This document shows positions 35,972 through 44,633 of a stretch of DNA of 64,000 nt, in pieces. A program made the translations under genes and the position numbers. The first letter of the stretch is position 1. Each line of letters begins with the position of its first letter. The stretch comes from Burkholderia ubonensis subsp. mesacidophila. GTDB lineage: Bacteria > Pseudomonadota > Gammaproteobacteria > Burkholderiales > Burkholderiaceae. The stretch covers positions 2,604,001-2,668,000 of the forward strand of contig NZ_CP020738.1 of NCBI RefSeq assembly GCF_002097715.1, given 5' to 3'. The notes beneath the pieces were generated by a model. That model worked only from the letters and a program-made list of their open reading frames with translations, did not search any database and was not told the DNA's origin.

Positions 35972-36001
35972 AACGGGCGCGAACCGGTGTTCGCGCCCGT
36001 T
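35972..36001 (+). terminator. terminator-like hairpin after the peptidase genes
   Basis: AACGGGCGCGAA and TTCGCGCCCGTT form a perfect 12-bp stem around CCGGTG. It is not followed by a T run, so it may act as a 3'-end stabiliser or a rho-assisted end. Confidence 0.6.
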
Positions 36002-36058
36002 GTCACATCCGCTAGAATCGTCGCTCGCTTTCCACGCGCCGCCGAGCGCCCATCGACC

Positions 36059-36424
36059 ATGCAAGACACCAACCGCTCCCTCGACGACCTCACACCCGAA
36101 CGCGTGACCACCGCGTTCGACCTGCCCGGCCACGCGACCGTGCGCTCGCTCGGCGTCGCGCAGGGCATCGTCGTGCGCTCGCGCTCGATTGTCGGCACGT
36201 TCGGCGCGGCGCTGCAGACGCTGTTCGGCGGCAACATCACGCTCTACACGTCCCTGTGCGAGAAGGCGCGCCAGCAGGCGTTCGACAAGATGCTCGCCGA
36301 TGCGCGCAAGCTCGGCGCGAATGCGATCGTCGCGATGCGCTACGACTCGACCGAGATCGGCTCCGGCGTCACGGAAGTGATCTGCTACGGCACGGCGGTG
36401 CGGGTGGCGCGCGCGCCGGCGTGA
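36059..36424 (+). CDS. YbjQ family (DUF74, heavy-metal-binding domain) protein
   Basis: A 121-residue cytoplasmic protein. The YbjQ core reads [20 protein letters not shown], then [34 protein letters not shown] and [13 protein letters not shown]. The family forms pentameric rings; its function is unknown despite the heavy-metal label. An N-terminal extension of about 18 residues precedes the domain. The ATG at 36059 is chosen; the upstream frame runs through the hairpin. Confidence 0.88.
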   Translation: MQDTNRSLDDLTPERVTTAFDLPGHATVRSLGVAQGIVVRSRSIVGTFGAALQTLFGGNITLYTSLCEKARQQAFDKMLADARKLGANAIVAMRYDSTEIGSGVTEVICYGTAVRVARAPA

Positions 36425-36480
36425 ATCGGCGTGCACGGCGCCCGACGCCGTGACCCGTTCGCGTTCAGCAGCGCGCCCCG

Positions 36481-37314
36481 TCAGCGCCCCGTGAGCGTCG
36501 ACAGCGCCCGCAACAGCCTGCCGTCGGGACGCGCCAGATCATTGAGCACCGAAAAGTGCGTGCAATCCGGCACGTGAACCAGTTCGACCCGCTCGCCGGC
36601 CGCAACGCACGCCGCCGCATAGTCGTCCGAATGACGCACGAGTTCCGGCAATTCCGCGCCGCCGACGGCGACGACGGTCGGCGCGCCCTTGCCGATATGC
36701 CGCAGCGGGCTGTACACGTCGATTTCCTGCGCCGACAGCTTCAGCTTGCGGTCGAGCCACGACAGCGAGATCGGCTCCAGGTCGACGAGCGCGCTGATCG
36801 GCAGCGCGGCCGTCACGGCCCGATGCCCGCGATACTGCGCCGTCAGGTGCCCGCCCGCCGAATGTCCGCTCAGCACGAGCGGCCTGCCCGCGACGCCGAG
36901 AGCGTCTCGGTCGGCCGCGAGATGGTCGAGCAGCCGGCCGATCTCGCCGACGATCTGTGTCATCGAAGCGTCGGGCGCCAGCGTGTACTCGGCCAGCGCG
37001 ACGTTGAAACCCTGCGCAAGCGGCCCGCTCGCGACGAACGCGAAATCCTCCTTCGCGCAGTTCTGCCAATAGCCGCCGTGGATGAACACGAAGGTCGGCG
37101 CGTCGGGCTTGCCGCATGCGATCCAGTCGTAGCGTTCGCGGGGACGGTCGCCGTAGCGGAGATCGCGCCGGCACGAAGCGGCGTCATAGAGCTTCGCGCT
37201 GCGCGCCTGGAAGTCGGCCAGCACAGCGGGAAAATCAGCAACCGCCTTCGTGTTGTCATACGCGGCGTCGAGTGCGAGGCGGTCCATGCCTCGATAAAGG
37301 GTGGTCGTAGTCAT
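36481..37314 (-). CDS. alpha/beta hydrolase (kynurenine formamidase-like)
   Basis: A 277-residue alpha/beta hydrolase. [17 protein letters not shown] is the HGGYW oxyanion motif of the kynurenine-formamidase-like group, and [15 protein letters not shown] carries the nucleophile Ser. The catalytic His is in [12 protein letters not shown]. No kynurenine genes are linked, so the substrate is uncertain. I start at ATG 37314, [15 protein letters not shown]. Confidence 0.82.
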   Translation of the reverse strand: MTTTTLYRGMDRLALDAAYDNTKAVADFPAVLADFQARSAKLYDAASCRRDLRYGDRPRERYDWIACGKPDAPTFVFIHGGYWQNCAKEDFAFVASGPLAQGFNVALAEYTLAPDASMTQIVGEIGRLLDHLAADRDALGVAGRPLVLSGHSAGGHLTAQYRGHRAVTAALPISALVDLEPISLSWLDRKLKLSAQEIDVYSPLRHIGKGAPTVVAVGGAELPELVRHSDDYAAACVAAGERVELVHVPDCTHFSVLNDLARPDGRLLRALSTLTGR

Positions 37315-37579
37315 GTTTCGATGAATGTCGTCGTTTTCAAATAAAAGTCGCTGTCCGCCGCCGCCCGGCCGCGCGAACCCGCCATTGATGTACGCCGTAT
37401 AATTTCCGCTTATTGAAAGCTTCACGGCTGCGCGCGCCCCGTTCAACGTTCAACGTTCAACACCGCTCCATGATGGCCGGCGCGCGCGCGACCGACTATC
37501 GATTCCGTGCCATCGGCATCTGAAACGCGCCATTCTTTGAGGCCGTGGCCCCGAGTCATTTTCACAAGGAGGGACAAGC

Positions 37580-38575
37580 GTGAACCCACTGCTCTCCCGA
37601 TCCGGCATGCCGCCGCTGCTGTCCGACTACGACATCCCCCGCAGCGCGATGCTGTTCGAGTCCGTCGATCTTGAACGCGCCCGCTGCGAAATCAGCAAGG
37701 TTTACCGTCCCTATCGTTTCACCGCGGCGCACCGCGGTACAACGCCGGCCACCATGTTCAAACTGGACGGCGACAGTGTCGCGCTCTCATGGTTTGCGTA
37801 CGGAGCGGACATCGCCATCCGGCCCGAGATCTTCGGCAATTTCGTGCTCGTGCTGACCACGCTGGCCGGGCACTCGGACGTCCGCAGCGGCAGGCTCGCT
37901 CACGCGGGCGGACCCGGCTCGACGGTGGTCATCGCATCGAACGAGTCTTCGAGATTCCGCTACAGCGAGGACAACGTGCAGATGGGTGTGCGCATCGACG
38001 CGCAGCGTATTTCGGATGTCTGGCGCCGCGTGTCCGGGCGCGAACCGCCGTCCGCGCTGCCGTCGCGCGTGCTGCTCGAAGCACGGCGCCGCGACCGCTG
38101 GCTCGCGTCGGTCGAGACGCTCAGGCAGTTGCTGCATCCCGATACGCCTGGCGCAGTAAAGGCGATGCAGTTGCCGCTGGCGGAGGAGATGCTGATCATG
38201 AGCCTCGTCGGCGAGCAGCTGGCCGACGTGCTGCCGACAGGCGGCAGCGTCGCGCCGGCCTGCGTGAAGCGCGCGATCGCATTCATCGACGAGCACGCCG
38301 GCCAGCCGCTGACGCTGTCCGACATTGCAGCAGCCGCGCATTGCAGCGTGCGTACGTTGCAGCGCGCGTTTCATCAGTGGCGCGACATCGGCACGATGCG
38401 CTATCTGAAGGAAGTCCGCCTGCAGCGTGCGCGAGCGGCGCTGCAGGCGCCGGACGAAACCGCTTCGGTCACGGAGATCGCGACACGCTGGGGCTTCGGC
38501 CATCTCGGACAGTTCGCCGCGGACTATCGGAAGGCGTTCGGAGAACGGCCTTCGGACACGCGGGCGCGACGCTGA
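37580..38575 (+). CDS. AraC family transcriptional regulator
   Basis: A 331-residue regulator. The N-terminal AraC-binding-like domain (SVDLERARCEISKVYRPYRF) resembles that of regulators for aromatic compounds. The C-terminal DNA-binding domain shows LTLSDIAAAAHCSVRTLQRA and TEIATRWGFGHLGQFAADYR. The GTG start at 37580 has an excellent ribosome-binding site (aaggaggg). The gene is divergent from the hydrolase gene at 36481-37314, which may be its target. Confidence 0.87.
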   Translation: MNPLLSRSGMPPLLSDYDIPRSAMLFESVDLERARCEISKVYRPYRFTAAHRGTTPATMFKLDGDSVALSWFAYGADIAIRPEIFGNFVLVLTTLAGHSDVRSGRLAHAGGPGSTVVIASNESSRFRYSEDNVQMGVRIDAQRISDVWRRVSGREPPSALPSRVLLEARRRDRWLASVETLRQLLHPDTPGAVKAMQLPLAEEMLIMSLVGEQLADVLPTGGSVAPACVKRAIAFIDEHAGQPLTLSDIAAAAHCSVRTLQRAFHQWRDIGTMRYLKEVRLQRARAALQAPDETASVTEIATRWGFGHLGQFAADYRKAFGERPSDTRARR

Positions 38576-38617
38576 CGCACGACAAAAGACGCGCGAACCG
38601 ACCTGCGCGCCCAACGG

Positions 38618-38650
38618 AGACCTCACCGAAGACCGGATGCCGCGTCGCTT
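38618..38650. repeat. 33-bp segment shared with the porin 3' flank
   Basis: These 33 bases match 46845-46877 with three differences, same orientation. A degenerate hairpin-like GCGCGAACC lies just upstream, as it does beside the porin gene. It looks like a relic of a porin 3' region. Confidence 0.6.
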
Positions 38651-38719
38651 CGCGGCGTTCCCCGGGTGCTTGCATCTCGATACACGACCGGAGCCGGGCC
38701 GGAAACGCGCCACACGCGC

Positions 38720-39625
38720 TCAGCCGATGGTTGCCCCCGCCGCCCCTCGCGCATGCGCGGCAGCCGCGCCGCCGAGCGGCCGCATTTCAAACTCGTCGCG
38801 GATCGTCTGCGCGAGTTCGCGCACGACCGCCCCGCCGGCATCGTGCATCAGCACGTATTCGACGCTCGGGAGCGGCGGCACGCCATCCGCCGCGGTCAGC
38901 TCCCGCAACCCGTCGTCGATCGCGCTGCGCGGTAGCGGCGTCACCGCGAACCCGGCCCGCGCCACCGCCTTCACGCCGGCCATGCTCGGGCTGACGCACG
39001 CGATGCGCGACGCGACCTCGGCGCGTGCGAGCGCCGTGAGCGCTGCCTCGCGGAACGGGCACGGCTCGGGAATGCACGCGAGCGGCAGCGCGCCGTCCGG
39101 CAACGGTTCGTGGCGCGCGAACGCCCACACGAGCGGCTCGGCGCCGAGGCGGATGCCCCGCTCGTCGTGTTCGCAGCGGCTGCCGACCACCAGATCGAAG
39201 CGTCCCGCGTCGAACGCCTGAACCAAGTTACCCGGCACGTCGACGGCGAGCTCGAGCGCCAGCCCGCGATGGCGCGCGCCGAAGCGGCGCAGGATGTCAG
39301 GCAGCCAGCCGCACGCAAACTCGTCCGACGCGCCGACGCGCAGCCGCCCCGGTGCGCCCGCGCCGCCCAGGCACGCCCTGGCCTCGGCGCTGAGATTGAG
39401 CATCGCGCGCGCATAGCCGAGCAGCAGCAGGCCCTGGTCGGTCAGCGACACGGTGCGGGTATTGCGCATCAGCAGCGAGCATCCGGCCGGCTCCTCGAGC
39501 CGCGCGACCTGCGCGCTGACCGCCGACTGGCTCAGATGCAGCCGGCGCCCCGCGCCGGTAAAGCTGCGCGCGTCCGCGACCGTGACGAAGGTTTGGAGCA
39601 GCGCGGTGTCGAGTGGCGTATTCAT
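38720..39625 (-). CDS. LysR family transcriptional regulator
   Basis: A 301-residue LysR protein. The winged helix-turn-helix at the N-terminus reads LLQTFVTVADARSFTGAGRR, LHLSQSAVSAQVARLE. The co-inducer domain contains LRVGASDEFACGWLPDILRR and VKAVARAGFAVTPLP. The gene is divergent from the azoreductase-like gene with a 127-bp spacer, suggesting regulation of it. The C-terminal extension is Ala-rich. Confidence 0.9.
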   Translation of the reverse strand: MNTPLDTALLQTFVTVADARSFTGAGRRLHLSQSAVSAQVARLEEPAGCSLLMRNTRTVSLTDQGLLLLGYARAMLNLSAEARACLGGAGAPGRLRVGASDEFACGWLPDILRRFGARHRGLALELAVDVPGNLVQAFDAGRFDLVVGSRCEHDERGIRLGAEPLVWAFARHEPLPDGALPLACIPEPCPFREAALTALARAEVASRIACVSPSMAGVKAVARAGFAVTPLPRSAIDDGLRELTAADGVPPLPSVEYVLMHDAGGAVVRELAQTIRDEFEMRPLGGAAAAHARGAAGATIG

Positions 39626-39752
39626 TCATCACCAAATCGAGTAAGTGAAACGAATTAATATCGTTTCCAGATGATACGCCGACCCGCTAGCCTTGTCGCT
39701 GTGTTCGCGAGCTTCCGCTCGCGCCTTCTCCCCTTCCACAGGAATGACCGAC

Positions 39753-40385
39753 ATGGCTCGACTGCTCTACATCGAATGCTCGCCGCGCAAGCGCGATTCC
39801 GCGTCCATCGACATCTGCCGCGCCTTTCTCGACGCGTACCTGGAAGCCCACCCGGCGGATACCGTCGACACGCTCGACGTCTGGAATCTCGCGCTGCCGG
39901 AATTCGACGGCGACGCGATGGCGGCGAAATACGCGGGGCTCGCAGGCGCCGCGCTGACGCCTGCCCAGGCGTCGGCCTGGGCGCGCATCGAGGCGCTCGC
40001 GGCGCCGTTTCATGCGGCCGACAAGCTGCTGTTCGGCATCCCGCTGTGGAATTTCGGCATCCCGTACAAGCTCAAGCACCTGATCGACGTCATTTCGCAG
40101 AAGGACGTACTGTTCACGTTCGACGGCACGGGGTTTGCCGGCAAGCTCGCCGGCAGGAAGGCGGCGGTCGTCTATGCGCGCGGGCTCGACTATGCTTCGC
40201 CGGGATCGTTCACGCCGGCGCGCGAATACGATCTGCAGCGGCCCTATGTCGAGATGTGGCTGAAGTTCGTCGGCGTGACCGACGTGCAGGGCATCGTGGT
40301 CGAGAAGACGCTGCTGGGCGACGACGGCCGATCGGGTCGGCACGCCGCGGCAGAAGCGGCGCGCGCGCTGGCGCGCGACTTCTGA
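39753..40385 (+). CDS. FMN-dependent NADH-azoreductase-like flavodoxin-fold protein
   Basis: A 210-residue AzoR/flavodoxin_2 family protein. MARLLYIECSPRKRDSASID is the FMN phosphate-binding N-terminus (SPRxxxSxS type). FGIPLWNFGIPYKLKHLIDV contains the family NFxxPxxLKxxID motif. It probably reduces quinones or azo compounds with NAD(P)H. I start at 39753, preceded by agga; an in-frame ATG at 39744 is also possible. It is under probable control of the divergent LysR gene. Confidence 0.85.
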   Translation: MARLLYIECSPRKRDSASIDICRAFLDAYLEAHPADTVDTLDVWNLALPEFDGDAMAAKYAGLAGAALTPAQASAWARIEALAAPFHAADKLLFGIPLWNFGIPYKLKHLIDVISQKDVLFTFDGTGFAGKLAGRKAAVVYARGLDYASPGSFTPAREYDLQRPYVEMWLKFVGVTDVQGIVVEKTLLGDDGRSGRHAAAEAARALARDF

Positions 40386-40408
40386 CGCGGCTCGCGCTTG
40401 CCGGCCGG

Positions 40409-40670
40409 TCAGTTCGGCAACTTTTCGTCGGGGCGCAACGTCAGGACCCGCACGCCGTCTCGCGTCACGGCGACGGTGTGCTCGAATTGCGCGGACAGTT
40501 GGCCGTCACGCGTGACGACCGTCCAGCCGTCTTCTTCGGTCCGAACGGCATGCCGCCCCCGGTTGATCATCGGTTCGATGGTGAACACCATGCCTTCCCG
40601 CAGCACCAGGCCCGTTTGCGGCCTGCCCCAATGCAGCACTTCGGGAGGCTCGTGCATTTCTCGCGGCGAG
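40409..40670 (-). pseudogene. map: C-terminal remnant of a type I methionine aminopeptidase gene
   Basis: Only about 85 codons remain. [35 protein letters not shown] and [20 protein letters not shown] are the C-terminal metal-binding and substrate motifs of MetAP-I (Glu in FTIEP, Glu in QFEHT). The N-terminal two thirds, including the Asp ligands, are missing; homology begins abruptly just before REMH. An internal ATG at 40657 gives an open frame but not a functional enzyme. Confidence 0.85.
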
Positions 40671-40970
40671 CGCTGCTGTGTCGAGTCGAGCGTCCGCTTC
40701 GACTGTGGACCGGGGCAGCTCCCAGTAAACGGTTCTTATATGAACGCGGGAGATGTCGCTTGCCGCCCCGGAGCGGTCGTTCAATTCGTTGCATCGACGG
40801 GTTGAATCCGCAGACAAGCTTGGCCATTCGGCTTCAATATTGGCGGGCTGACCTTGATCATCGTCGACATCTGGCGGCCGTTCGTCCCTACGCCATGAGC
40901 ATGTCGTGGTGGAACGCATGGATCTCCAAGCGCGATCCCCGATCCCTTTACCGAGTCCCTATACCGAAGC
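40671..40970. other. intergenic debris between map remnant and enoyl-reductase-like pseudogene
   Basis: About 300 bp without a recognisable gene, of mixed base composition. Short frames on both strands lack family resemblance. This is probably a recombination junction. Confidence 0.5.
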
Positions 40971-42023
40971 TCAAGCGTACGACACGTCAAAACCCGGGCG
41001 TTCGAGAAAGAACGCGCTGCCCATCAGCATCGATGGCGTCTTGTAGCCTCCTGGCCCAGGATCGGTCAGGCAGCGGCGGGCAATCGCCAGCGCCGTATCC
41101 GCCGTCATCGCGTAAACATTGGGTGCCGACATCTTCATCGCGACCGTCCTTCATTGGGCATCGGTCGCCTCGGCCCAGAACTCCGTTCGCTCGACGCCGC
41201 GCGCGCCCGCGTCCGGTCCGCCGGCAAAGAATCGCTCCGCCAGCCGATAGAGCGCCCTGGATACGAAGGAGACGGCAAAGAGCCGACGCGTGAAGTTGGT
41301 GAGCCGCATCGTCAACCCGAGCGCGAGCGGCAGCGCGCAGTACACGAGGCCATCCGGCACGCCGGTCGATACGCCGGCGGTAAACACGTCGCCCCACGGA
41401 ATCGATACGGCCCAGCGCGTGCCGCCGGGAAACGGGATACGTCGAATGCGATAGCCATTGGGCACGGAAACGAGACGATGATTCCGTCGGACGAGCCCGC
41501 CGCTCGCGGCGGACTCCAGGATCGTTTTCGCGGTTCCGATGCTCGGCTTCGTTCCGAACGAAAATGCGAGGTCGATCCGCGACGCATCGGGCATGCTCGC
41601 CTTAAGCGCCGCAGCAAGACTATCGGTGGGAACGATATCGAAACCCGCGCCAGGACAGAGCACGACACCCGCGCTGGCCGCACGCGCATCCTGCGCGTGA
41701 CAGAACTGGAAGACCGGGATTTCGCCGGTGATGTCCACGTAATGCACACGAGATTCGAGGCAGGCCTCCACAAAGGCACTGGCGGTCGTGGAGAACGGCC
41801 CAGCACAGTTCAGGACGACGGCGACGTCCTTGAGATTCGCTTTCGCCTTGGCAACCTCGAACGCTCTCGATTCCAAACCGAACGCGTCCGCCAACGGCTC
41901 GAGCTTTTTGCTGTCCCGTCCCGCAATGATCGGGTGCATGCCCTGGCGTACCGCTTCGCGCACGACCAGTTCGCCCGTGTAGCCGTATGCTCCGTAGATC
42001 AACAATTTCCCGCTCATCTTCAT
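40971..42023 (-). pseudogene. saccharopine-dehydrogenase-like NAD(P)-binding protein with an in-frame TGA
   Basis: The protein begins LLIYGAYGYTGELVVREAV, the Rossmann motif of the saccharopine dehydrogenase/trans-acting enoyl reductase family, followed by VVLNCAGPFSTTASAFVEAC, HYVDITGEIPVF and GAGFDIVPTD. At 41151-41153 a TGA interrupts the frame after AEATDAQ. The same frame continues as RTVAMKMSAPNVYAMTADTA and ends ERPGFDVSYA at 40971, exactly the kind of C-terminus expected. A GGA to TGA change would explain it. The 290-residue product lacks about 59 residues, so activity is doubtful. Confidence 0.8.
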
Positions 42024-42057
42024 ACTCGCATCCGTGAATCGTGTTGGCGCGCCCAGG

Positions 42058-42972
42058 CTAGACAGCCGCGGTTTCGATGGGTCGGTCGACGCCGACGTGT
42101 TTTTTCAGGAATGCCAGCTGCAGCGCGATATTCTGCAAGCACACCGCTTCATCTTCGAGATGCAGCTCGAAGTGATTTCCATCCACAAGGTGAAATTCGC
42201 AGTCCGGAATGCGCATCGCTGCCCGATATGCCGCCGAGGCCGGCGTGACTGTGTCGCGTCGACCAGCAACGATGAGCGTCGGTGCTTTCACCCGACGCGC
42301 GGAGCGAACCGGGCTGTAGAACGGAATCTCCAGAAAGATTCGCGACAGCACCCTGTTTTCCCAGCTTGTTCCCTCCGGAACCAAGCGGGCATAGCCCTCC
42401 CAGCACTCGGCGCTCGTCAGCGCCGCCGCGTCGCCGGGGCGCCCGACGATTCGGCTGTAGTGCGGACAGCCGAACAGTCTGCCGCCCTGGTCGCGCAGCG
42501 CCGCTATCGCCAAGCGAAGGGTGACGCGCGCCGGCACCTGCCGCAGGCTCGCGACACCGCTCACGTGCGGCACCTGGGCGATCACCGCATGAATCCGCTG
42601 ATCGTTTGCGGCCGTTTCGATCACGTGCCCGCCTGAAAACGAGGTGCCCCACAGGACGATGCGCGCGGTATCGATGCCGGAAAGCGTCCGCACGTGCCGG
42701 ATCGCCGCAGTCCAGTCGGCAAGGTGCCGGCGCGGGCTGACCCAATGCCGCGGCATGCCTTCGCTATCGCCAAAATTGCGATAGTCGAAGAGATACACCG
42801 CATACCCTTCGTCAACGAAACGTCGCGCAAAAGCGGGCAAACCTGCAGCGCGAATCGCGCCGAAGCCGTGCGCCATCACGATGACGGGGGGGCTGCCGCC
42901 CGCGTCGGGCAGCATGAGTGTCCCGGCGCAGTACTCGCCCTGGCTCGGGAACGTGGAGTCGAAACTGAGCAT
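42058..42972 (-). CDS. alpha/beta hydrolase (peptidase S9/dienelactone-hydrolase-like)
   Basis: A 304-residue hydrolase. PPVIVMAHGFGAIRAAGL holds the oxyanion HG, RIVLWGTSFSGGHVIE the nucleophile GTSFSGG, APTLIVAGRRDTVTP the acid, and LVDGNHFELHLED the catalytic His. It fits ester hydrolysis after a Baeyer-Villiger oxidation, since the monooxygenase gene lies immediately upstream. I start at MLSFDSTFPS (42972), which has ggaag six bases upstream; an in-frame ATG at 43011 is possible. Confidence 0.85.
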   Translation of the reverse strand: MLSFDSTFPSQGEYCAGTLMLPDAGGSPPVIVMAHGFGAIRAAGLPAFARRFVDEGYAVYLFDYRNFGDSEGMPRHWVSPRRHLADWTAAIRHVRTLSGIDTARIVLWGTSFSGGHVIETAANDQRIHAVIAQVPHVSGVASLRQVPARVTLRLAIAALRDQGGRLFGCPHYSRIVGRPGDAAALTSAECWEGYARLVPEGTSWENRVLSRIFLEIPFYSPVRSARRVKAPTLIVAGRRDTVTPASAAYRAAMRIPDCEFHLVDGNHFELHLEDEAVCLQNIALQLAFLKKHVGVDRPIETAAV

Positions 42973-43021
42973 GGTTGCTTCCGGTTCAGTCAGTTGACGA
43001 GTGTCGTGCATGCATGCCGCT

Positions 43022-44533
43022 TCACGCGGACACGGTCCGCTTGTCTGCCCGGCGTGCCGGAGAGGCCGGCACGCCGCTCCCGGGGCGCCTGAATTCGAGT
43101 ACAGGGTCCGCGATCGTCTCCTTCAGCAGCATCTCGCGATCGGCCTCGAGGTTGTGAAGAACTCGCCACGGCAACGCCTGGCCCTGACGCGGCAGGACGC
43201 CCTGACCGCGCTGCACGTAGCCGGATTGCAGCGAACCCAGGATCGATTCGTCGAGCATCTCGCCCGACGGCGCGTGCGCCGTTACCATGTCGAAACCTTC
43301 CGCATCCATGTGCTTCATCAAGCGGCAAACGTAGGTCGCTGCCATATCGACCTTCAGTGTCCACGGTGCGTTCGTGTAGCCGAACAGGTAGGCGAAATTC
43401 GGAACGTCCTGAAGCAACACGCCCTTGTATGTCATCAGGGCGCTGATGTCGAGCTGTCGTCCATCGACGTGCAGCTTCATGCCGCCGAGCGATTGGAGCT
43501 GGAGGCCGGTCGCCGTGACGATGATGTCCGCGTGAAGCACTTTGCCGGACTTCAGCAGAATGCCGTTTTCCGTGAACGTCTCGATGTGGTCGGTCACGAC
43601 GGATGCCTTTCCTGCGCGGATGACCTTGAACAGATCGCCGTCCGGCACCGCGCACAACCGCTCGTCCCACGGGTTGTACCCGGGCGTGAAGTGACGCATG
43701 TCCACGCCGTCGCCGACCTGCTTCTCGACGTGGGCCAGCAGCCAGGACCGAATTCGCCGGGGCCATCGCTTGGCCGCCTTGTAAATGAAGCGTTGCAGCC
43801 GGATATTGCGCCAGCGGGCCATCCCGTATACCCAGCGGGTCGGCAACACACGATCCAGCACGGCCGAGATCTTGTCGTAGGCCGGCACCGAAAAGATGTA
43901 GCTCGGCGACCGCTGCAGCATGGTGACGTGAGCCGCCCGGCCGGCCATCGCGGGCACGAGCGTGACGGCCGTTGCGCCGCTGCCGATTACCACGACGCGC
44001 TTGCCGCGATAGTCGAGCTCCTCGGGCCAGTGCTGCGGATGAATGCGCAAGCCGGTGAATCGCTCCTGCCCCGGAAAATGCGGCAGATATCCGCGGTCGT
44101 GGTTGTAGTAACCCGTGCACGGAACGAGGTAGTTGCAGGTGAAGGTCGACGTGTCGCCGCTGTCTTCATGCCGGGCGCTGACCGTCCAGCGGCGCTGCTC
44201 CGTCGACCAGCGCGCGTCGTCGATTTTGACGCCGAAATGGATGAATCGGTCGACACCATGCTCGCGCGCGGTGTCGGCAATGTATTGCCGGATCGATGGC
44301 CCGTCAGCGAGGACCTTGTAGTCGTGCCACGGCCGGAATGCATAGCCGAAGCTGAACATGTCCGAATCGGACCGGATCCCCGGATAACGGAACAGGTCCC
44401 ATGTCCCGCCGATCGCATTGCGTCGCTCCAGAATCGCGACGCGTTTGTCCGGACACGCTCTGGCCAGATGGCACGCCATGCCGATACCGGAAATGCCTGC
44501 GCCAATGATCAACACGTCGTAGTCGGTTTTCAT
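43022..44533 (-). CDS. flavin-containing Baeyer-Villiger-type monooxygenase (EthA-like)
   Basis: A 503-residue monooxygenase. MKTDYDVLIIGAGISGIGMA binds FAD. FTGLRIHPQHWPEELDYRGK matches the FxGxxxHxxxWP fingerprint of Baeyer-Villiger enzymes, and VVVIGSGATAVTLVP is the NADPH site. The gene starts at 44533 with a good ribosome-binding site (gaggaga) and is divergent from an AraC-type regulator. The downstream hydrolase and enoyl-reductase-like gene suggest a ketone-degradation or mymA-like operon. The substrate is unknown. Confidence 0.9.
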   Translation of the reverse strand: MKTDYDVLIIGAGISGIGMACHLARACPDKRVAILERRNAIGGTWDLFRYPGIRSDSDMFSFGYAFRPWHDYKVLADGPSIRQYIADTAREHGVDRFIHFGVKIDDARWSTEQRRWTVSARHEDSGDTSTFTCNYLVPCTGYYNHDRGYLPHFPGQERFTGLRIHPQHWPEELDYRGKRVVVIGSGATAVTLVPAMAGRAAHVTMLQRSPSYIFSVPAYDKISAVLDRVLPTRWVYGMARWRNIRLQRFIYKAAKRWPRRIRSWLLAHVEKQVGDGVDMRHFTPGYNPWDERLCAVPDGDLFKVIRAGKASVVTDHIETFTENGILLKSGKVLHADIIVTATGLQLQSLGGMKLHVDGRQLDISALMTYKGVLLQDVPNFAYLFGYTNAPWTLKVDMAATYVCRLMKHMDAEGFDMVTAHAPSGEMLDESILGSLQSGYVQRGQGVLPRQGQALPWRVLHNLEADREMLLKETIADPVLEFRRPGSGVPASPARRADKRTVSA

Positions 44534-44633
44534 CGGATGTCTCCTCGCTGAATCTTTGATCGACATCCGCACTCTAGCGACCGCGACAGGCTGACGTTTG
44601 ACGTCATGAGACTAATGTTTTACATTTTGAGAC

